Below are positions 33,140 through 37,289 of a DNA stretch of 37,289 nt, piece after piece (position 1 is the first letter of the stretch; each line of letters begins with the position of its first letter). A program made the translations under genes and the position numbers. Origin of the DNA: Hyphomicrobiaceae bacterium (lineage in GTDB: Bacteria > Pseudomonadota > Alphaproteobacteria > Rhizobiales > Hyphomicrobiaceae). The stretch is taken from positions 1 through 37,289 of the forward strand of contig JALHMC010000039.1 of assembly GCA_022844225.1 (NCBI GenBank). Reading direction: 5' to 3'. The notes below the pieces were generated by a model. It was not told where the DNA came from. It did no database searches and saw only the letters and a list, made by a program, of their open reading frames with translations.

Positions 33140-33166
33140 CCGGTCGGCACAAGACAGGCCGACCGG
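33140..33166. terminator. Perfect 9-bp inverted repeat between convergent genes
   Basis: CCGGTCGGC (33140-33148) and GCCGACCGG (33158-33166) pair perfectly around a 9-nt loop, in the 80-bp gap where the solute-binding-protein gene and the second LLM gene converge. It is probably a bidirectional terminator; no U-run is present. Confidence 0.5.
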
Positions 33167-33183
33167 GACTTCGCCTCGTGGCG

Positions 33184-34287
33184 TCAGGCGGCCTTGACCT
33201 TCAGCGACGGGTCGAGGTGCTTGACCTTCGGCAGAACCTCCTTCGAGAGCAGTTCGAGCGAGCGTCGCCAAGCTTGCGGGTTCTCGGCGTAATCGAAGCC
33301 GAAGACCAGCAGTTGACCGAAGCCGCCGACGTCGTCGTAGATTTTGGCGATCTTCTCGGCGACGGTGTTCGGAGAGCCGATGATCCAGTTGTGCTTCGCG
33401 CAGTACTCCGGTGTGACGTCGGAGTTGGGCACGTCCTGATCGTGCTTCAGGTACTGAAGGAAGTCGAACTCGCCGAGGAGCTTCAGGAAGTACTCGCGCA
33501 TCATGCGACCCATGTGCGAACCGACGGAAAGGCGCATCGCCTCCTCGTCGGTGTCGGCGACGAACACCTCGCGCACGAGGCGCCATTGGCCGCGATCCGG
33601 GGTGCGGCCGACCTTGGCGGCGCCCTGCTCGACGGCCTCCCAATGGCTGCCGACATAGGCCGGGTTGAGGTTGAGACTCATCGGCCAGTAGCCCCGCTCG
33701 CCAGCGAGTTTCAGAGTGTCGGAGCCCTTCGAGAGGCCTGCGACCCCGATCGGCGGGTGCGGTTGCTGCAGGGGGCGGATGTGAGGCTTGAGGAAGCCAT
33801 ACATCAGCGGCGGCGACTTGACGGTCCAGAACTTGCCCTGGTGCTCGAATGGCTCCGTCTCAGTCCAGAGCCTGAGGATGATGTCCAGTGCCTCGCGGGT
33901 CATCTCGCGATTGACGCCGGTCGAGCCATCGACGTTGAACATCTCCCAATCGCTCGGCAGGCCGCTCGCGGCGACGCCGAAGTTGAGGCGACCGCCGGAG
34001 ATGTGATCGAGCATGGCGACGCGGTTAGCGAGCTCGGCGGGATGATGATAGGGCAGCAGGAACCCGCCGGGGCCGATTCGGATATTCTTGGTTTGCATCA
34101 ACGCTTGCGCGATGAGCAGATCCGGCGCGGGATGTGGTTCCCAAGGTGCCGTATGGTGCTCACCGATCCAGCACTCGGTATAGCCGAACTCATCGAGCCA
34201 GCGGAGCACCTGTAGGTCCCACTCGTGGCCGTCACGGAGACTGCGCTCTGGAGGATGGGACGGCATCGTGAAGTAGCCGAGCTGCAT
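33184..34287 (-). CDS. LLM-class flavin-dependent oxidoreductase, second copy
   Basis: The 367-residue luciferase-like protein shows CWIGEHHTAPWEPHPAPDLLIAQAL near residue 38. IRIGPGGFLLPYHHPAELANRVAMLDHISGGRLNFGVAASG near 70 is a pattern of the alkanal- or limonene-monooxygenase-like branch. The C-terminus is CoA-free and soluble. The start at 34287 gives MQLGYFTMPSHPPERS, typical of the branch. It stands alone, converging on the solute-binding protein gene and 138 bp from the Pro/Ala-rich protein gene, which is transcribed in the same direction upstream. The substrate is unknown. It shares only the family core with the LLM protein at 23492-24613. Confidence 0.93.
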   Translation of the reverse strand: MQLGYFTMPSHPPERSLRDGHEWDLQVLRWLDEFGYTECWIGEHHTAPWEPHPAPDLLIAQALMQTKNIRIGPGGFLLPYHHPAELANRVAMLDHISGGRLNFGVAASGLPSDWEMFNVDGSTGVNREMTREALDIILRLWTETEPFEHQGKFWTVKSPPLMYGFLKPHIRPLQQPHPPIGVAGLSKGSDTLKLAGERGYWPMSLNLNPAYVGSHWEAVEQGAAKVGRTPDRGQWRLVREVFVADTDEEAMRLSVGSHMGRMMREYFLKLLGEFDFLQYLKHDQDVPNSDVTPEYCAKHNWIIGSPNTVAEKIAKIYDDVGGFGQLLVFGFDYAENPQAWRRSLELLSKEVLPKVKHLDPSLKVKAA

Positions 34288-34425
34288 GGGCGAACCTCCG
34301 AATATCTTGTTGGCGCTAGTCTCGCGCGATCAAGGTTAAGCGCGTGGCGAGCGAGGTCAAGATCCGGCCTGTGTTCGGTGTAGCAACCCGGGTGCGGGTC
34401 GAAAACTGGCGCCGCGCGCGCCCGC

Positions 34426-34971
34426 TCAGGGCGAGGGACCCTGCGGCGATGGCTCCCGTGTCGGCGCAAGCCTGGTCGGCGACTTGGTTGGCGTTGAAGC
34501 GGCCTGCCCGGACGACGCCGGGAGGGGGCCGCCGAGAGCGGAGCGCAATTCAGGCGCGAGCTTGCGTGTGGCGAGGCGCGGTTGCCGTGGCGTGGTCGTC
34601 TTCGCGATTGCGGTGGGCTGGGCGACCGGCTGCGTCTCATCCCATGCCAGCACGGGCGTCGGCGGTGCGCGACGGACGAGAGGCGCGACGAGCGCGCCCT
34701 TACGCGGCGCGGCATTCGTCTCGACGGCGGCAGCCTCAGCGGCAGCGCTCGAGTTGACCGCGGCTGGGGCGATTGGGACCGTAATCGGGCGAAGGGTTGC
34801 CAAGTTTGCTGGGCCGACGATGGACAGTCCAGGCGCCGCAAACGCGCCAATGCGACTTTGCGATGTGCTCAGCCACGTCGTGAGAAAAGCCCCGTCGAGG
34901 ACGGCAAGTGTCGAGAAGAACGCGACAATCGCACCGAACAGGGACAGCAGTGCAGCTCCGAGGACAGACAA
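34426..34971 (-). CDS. Membrane-anchored Pro/Ala-rich hypothetical protein
   Basis: The 181-residue product begins with a hydrophobic segment (SVLGAALLSLFGAIVAFFSTLAVLDGAFL), acting as a signal anchor. An Ala-, Pro-, Thr- and Arg-rich tail of about 150 residues without clear fold follows. The start at the TTG at 34971 is preferred because GGAG lies 7 nt upstream. The frame is open to 35070, but the upstream part contains a terminator hairpin. Two GTGs at 35022 and 35025 are alternatives with no good Shine-Dalgarno. Tails of this type are common in periplasmic or cell-envelope proteins. I do not recognise a family. The base composition is normal for the window. Confidence 0.5.
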   Translation of the reverse strand: MSVLGAALLSLFGAIVAFFSTLAVLDGAFLTTWLSTSQSRIGAFAAPGLSIVGPANLATLRPITVPIAPAAVNSSAAAEAAAVETNAAPRKGALVAPLVRRAPPTPVLAWDETQPVAQPTAIAKTTTPRQPRLATRKLAPELRSALGGPLPASSGQAASTPTKSPTRLAPTREPSPQGPSP

Positions 34972-35040
34972 GGGACGGCTCCAATCAGAACGCGGCCGGC
35001 AAGGTGATTGTTTGCAGTCCACCACAGGATTGTAATGAAA

Positions 35041-35071
35041 ATTGGCCGGAGCAGCGGCAGCTCCGGCCAAT
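35041..35071 (-). terminator. Strong intrinsic terminator on the minus strand
   Basis: ATTGGCCGGAGC (35041-35052) and GCTCCGGCCAAT (35060-35071) form a perfect 12-bp stem with a 7-nt loop. In minus-strand RNA the stem is followed by UUUUCAUU. It begins 1 nt after the stop codon of the 84-residue minus-strand ORF and lies just upstream of the Pro/Ala-rich protein gene. Confidence 0.85.
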
Positions 35072-35072
35072 T

Positions 35073-35327
35073 CTAGACGAAAGAACCTGCCGTGAATCCC
35101 CTCGAGCGTTGCTCAGACGCAGGAAGGGCATGCAAGTCAAAACGCCGGAGTGTTCGGTCCACGGCTCCAACCGTGGCTCCGTCGATGCACCGCAATGTCG
35201 CGAGCACCATCAGAGGGGACGTCTCTGCGTCGTCCTCTTCGGCGCTCAAAGCTGACACAACCGCGCGGCAACACCTCTCTATGTCCGATCTCAAGGGCAG
35301 ACGCGATGATGACCGTGAGCCCTTCAT
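35073..35327 (-). CDS. Possible small protein of 84 residues
   Basis: This minus-strand ORF encodes a soluble, charged protein with a helical middle (SDIERCCRAVVSALSAEEDD, then LMVLATLRCIDGATVGAVDRTLRR). The stop codon is 1 nt from a strong intrinsic terminator, which supports a real transcript. The ATG at 35327 lies in the 17-nt loop of a perfect 9-bp hairpin (35312-35346) and lacks a Shine-Dalgarno. Third-position GC is only moderate. It could instead be part of a noncoding transcript ending at the same terminator. A plus-strand frame of 120 codons overlaps it but looks like a shadow. I recognise no family. Confidence 0.35.
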   Translation of the reverse strand: MKGSRSSSRLPLRSDIERCCRAVVSALSAEEDDAETSPLMVLATLRCIDGATVGAVDRTLRRFDLHALPASEQRSRGFTAGSFV

Positions 35328-35346
35328 AGTTGGGTTCGCTCACGGT
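35312..35346. repeat. Inverted repeat around the start of the small ORF
   Basis: ACCGTGAGC (35312-35320) and GCTCACGGT (35338-35346) are exact complements separated by 17 nt. In minus-strand RNA the AUG at 35327 lies in the loop. It could control translation, bind a protein, or be structural in a small RNA. Confidence 0.5.
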
Positions 35347-35645
35347 AGGCGTTGGCCGGTGCCGGACTTGACGAACAGGCAGATTGACAGGCTCGCGACG
35401 ATTTGGTCCGAGAGCCAAGTCAGTGCCCGTGGTTCAACGTGTTCTCTCCTCTAGGTTGTTGAATGGAGGAATCACGCAGTACAACGGATCGGTGATAAGC
35501 GTTGTGCGGGGGACTTGTCACTCGCGGTAGGGGATTGACGCCGTCAGCGACTCATTTTTTGTGCCATTCCCGTGCCGGATTGTTGCCGGTGGGTCACTCA
35601 GCTGGCTGCCGGCCTACAGCCGAGAAGCGACGGAAGAGCGTTCAG
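35347..35645. other. Intergenic region upstream of aroC
   Basis: This 299-bp stretch holds no convincing gene. It contains a TTGACG at 35535-35540 followed by CTCATTTTTTG, without a clean -10, and a weak TTCAAC...GTTGAA repeat near 35433-35463. The aroC promoter is probably here but cannot be placed. Confidence 0.4.
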
Positions 35646-36782
35646 ATGTCCTTCAATACCTTCGGGCACTTGTTGCGAGTTACGACCTGGGGCGAGAGCC
35701 ATGGTCCCGCGATCGGATGTGTGGTGGACGGTTGTCCACCGGGGATTGCCCTGGATGCCGCCGACATACAGTTGGAACTGGATCGGCGCCGGCCCGGGCA
35801 ATCGCGGTACACAACCCAACGTCGTGAGCCGGACGAGGTGAAGATCCTATCCGGCGTGTTCACGGATGGCTCGGGACAGCAAGTCACGACCGGCACGTCC
35901 ATCAGCCTGGTGATCGAGAACGTGGATCAGCGGTCCAAGGACTATGGCGACATCGCCACCAAGTTCCGACCCGGTCATGCAGACTTTACCTATCTTTCCA
36001 AGTATGGAATTCGCGACTATCGCGGTGGCGGGCGCTCCTCGGCGCGAGAAACGGCGATGCGCGTCGCGGCCGGAGCCATTGCACGCAAGGTAATCGCAGG
36101 CGTCACGGTCCGTGGTGCGCTGGTGCAGGTGGGGCCGCACGGCGTCGATCGCTCGCGATGGGATTGGGCAGAGGTCGAACGCAATCCGTTCTTCTGTCCC
36201 GATCCGGTGGCGGCGACCGCCTGGGAAGGGTATCTCGAGGGCATTCGCAAAGCTGGCTCTTCGGCGGGCGCCATCATCGAGGTCATTGCCGAAGGCGTGC
36301 CGGCCGGCTGGGGCGCGCCGCTCTATGGCAAGCTCGATCAGCAACTCGCCTCGGCGATGATGAGCATCAATGCTGTGAAGGGGGTGGAGATCGGTGACGG
36401 ATTCGCGGCGGCTGCCTTGACCGGCGAGGCCAATGCCGACGAGATGCGCATGGGCAACGACGGACGTGCCTTGTTCCTGGCGAACCATGCCGGCGGCATC
36501 CTCGGTGGCATTGCGACCGGACAGCCGATCGTGGTGCGCTTCGCCGTGAAACCAACGTCCTCGATCCTGCAGCCGCGAAAGACGATCGATAGCGCCGGCC
36601 AGGACACCGAGATCGTCACCAAGGGCCGCCACGATCCCTGCGTTGGTATCCGCGCGGTGCCAGTCGGCGAAGCGATGATGGCGTTGGTTCTCGCGGATCA
36701 GAAGCTCATGCATCGGGCCCAGGTCGGACGTGACGGGCCGGTGATCGCGTCGTTCGGCCTGGAGGGAGCCGAAGAGGATTGA
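35646..36782 (+). CDS. aroC: Chorismate synthase
   Basis: AroC makes chorismate from EPSP, the last step of the shikimate pathway, using reduced FMN. The 378-residue protein shows all family blocks: [28 protein letters not shown] at the N-terminus, [20 protein letters not shown] near residue 50, [37 protein letters not shown] near 108, [37 protein letters not shown] near 270, and [18 protein letters not shown] near 330. The ATG at 35646 matches the family N-terminus; the frame is open upstream to 35502 without similarity. It stands alone as a single gene, 143 bp before the dehalogenase gene. Confidence 0.97.
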   Translation: MSFNTFGHLLRVTTWGESHGPAIGCVVDGCPPGIALDAADIQLELDRRRPGQSRYTTQRREPDEVKILSGVFTDGSGQQVTTGTSISLVIENVDQRSKDYGDIATKFRPGHADFTYLSKYGIRDYRGGGRSSARETAMRVAAGAIARKVIAGVTVRGALVQVGPHGVDRSRWDWAEVERNPFFCPDPVAATAWEGYLEGIRKAGSSAGAIIEVIAEGVPAGWGAPLYGKLDQQLASAMMSINAVKGVEIGDGFAAAALTGEANADEMRMGNDGRALFLANHAGGILGGIATGQPIVVRFAVKPTSSILQPRKTIDSAGQDTEIVTKGRHDPCVGIRAVPVGEAMMALVLADQKLMHRAQVGRDGPVIASFGLEGAEED

Positions 36783-36925
36783 GCGGGCTCGACGGCACCG
36801 CCAGCCCTGGCAGCGTTAACCGGATACTGATCCCGTGCACGCTTCCCGCCATCTTCTCGTTGCACACCGGGTCTCGTTGACCAAGATGCGCGCTGGGTGG
36901 GCGCCACGAGAGGAGTGAAGCAGGG

Positions 36926-37289
36926 ATGGCAGCGAAGGATCAGGTCAAGGCGCTCCTATTCGACGTCTTCGGCACCGTGGTCGACTGGCGGCAGAGCGTG
37001 ATTCGAGAGTTGACGGCGTTCGGCAACGCGCGTGGCCTCTCGGTCGATTGGGCGCGCTTTGCGGACGACTGGCGCGGTCTCTATCAGCCGGCAATGGAGG
37101 AGGTGCGCGCGGGACGCCGCGCGTGGACCATTCTCGATGATTTGCACCGCGAAAGCCTGGTCACGCTGCTCGAGCGGCATGGCGTGAAGGGGCTCGCGGC
37201 GCACGAGGTCGAGCATCTCAATCGCATCTGGCATCGATTGGACCCGTGGCCGGATTCGGTGGAAGGCCTGATCCGGTTGAAGCGGCGCT
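36926..37289 (+). CDS. Haloacid dehalogenase type II (HAD family), truncated by window end
   Basis: Only the first 121 codons are in the window. Motif I, LLFDVFGTVVDWR, with the nucleophile Asp13 and Trp-Arg in the type II position, is characteristic of L-2-haloacid dehalogenases and related HAD enzymes. The cap-domain segment (WARFADDWRGLY, then HRESLVTLLERHG) follows. CAGGG and an AGGAG lie upstream of the ATG at 36926. Many family members act on other substrates, so dehalogenase activity is not assured. aroC lies 143 bp upstream on the same strand. Confidence 0.85.
   Translation, partial: MAAKDQVKALLFDVFGTVVDWRQSVIRELTAFGNARGLSVDWARFADDWRGLYQPAMEEVRAGRRAWTILDDLHRESLVTLLERHGVKGLAAHEVEHLNRIWHRLDPWPDSVEGLIRLKRR

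Noticed and set aside
34484..35035. A 183-codon plus-strand frame opposite the Pro/Ala-rich membrane protein.
   Set aside because: The minus frame contains a clean hydrophobic anchor and a ribosome-binding site; the plus frame shows no such features.
35092..35454. A 120-codon plus-strand frame opposite the possible 84-codon gene.
   Set aside because: It has Ser/Arg-rich shadow composition and no ribosome-binding site, while the minus frame ends at a strong terminator.
1..37289. tRNA, rRNA, CRISPR arrays, insertion sequences or prophage genes.
   Set aside because: I found no cloverleaf-like gene, regularly spaced repeats, transposase motifs or terminal inverted repeats with target duplications.

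Overview
This 37.3 kb high-GC window reads as chromosomal DNA from an alphaproteobacterium, most likely of the order Hyphomicrobiales (Rhizobiales). Three things point there. The gene order comEC > < lexA-moeA-moaC-trpC is typical of the group. A perfect alphaproteobacterial SOS box (GTTC-N7-GTTC) lies in front of lexA. The accompanying genes are also characteristic: a class II DAHP synthase, an IalB-type secreted protein, HspQ, and gor close to rpiA. No plasmid, phage, insertion sequence, CRISPR array, rRNA or tRNA gene is visible.

Layout. (1) 1-4000: the 3' end of comEC on the plus strand, converging on lexA, moeA, moaC and trpC on the minus strand. (2) 4137-8865: a frameshifted crotonase gene, a TusA-type sulfur carrier, a large RND/MMPL exporter and a threonine aldolase. 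(3) 8947-16849: a secreted Ala/Pro-rich protein, phosphoglycolate phosphatase, a short secreted basic protein, gabD, rpiA, glutathione reductase, an outer-membrane beta-barrel with a clear terminator, a short-chain dehydrogenase and a YceI protein. (4) 16972-19926: a PAS protein, class II DAHP synthase with a terminator, and an unidentified DNA-binding-like protein. (5) 19951-27214: seven minus-strand catabolic genes. They encode aldehyde dehydrogenase, two TIM-barrel amidohydrolases, an LLM flavin monooxygenase, a beta-hydroxyacid dehydrogenase, a carboxymuconolactone-decarboxylase-like protein and a crotonase. (6) 27333-30931: arsC, trpG, trpD, hspQ, and an IalB-family gene on the opposite strand. 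(7) 31259-37289: a YejA-like solute-binding protein, a second LLM flavoprotein, a one-TM Pro/Ala-rich protein, a possible 84-residue ORF next to a strong terminator, aroC, and the start of a haloacid dehalogenase.

How the genes fit together. Chorismate and tryptophan synthesis recurs across the window: DAHP synthase at the entry to the shikimate pathway, aroC at chorismate, and trpG, trpD and trpC downstream. trpG-trpD are separated from trpC-moaC-moeA-lexA by about 24 kb and lie on the opposite strand, although these genes are usually contiguous in relatives. That suggests a rearrangement. moaC and moeA serve molybdenum cofactor synthesis. The most interesting region is the 7.3 kb catabolic cluster, whose combination of lactonase-like hydrolases, a CMD-fold protein, an LLM monooxygenase, two dehydrogenases and a crotonase without the canonical glutamates suggests degradation of a cyclic or lactone-forming substrate. 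The substrate cannot be named from sequence alone. Most other genes are ordinary housekeeping or accessory metabolism.
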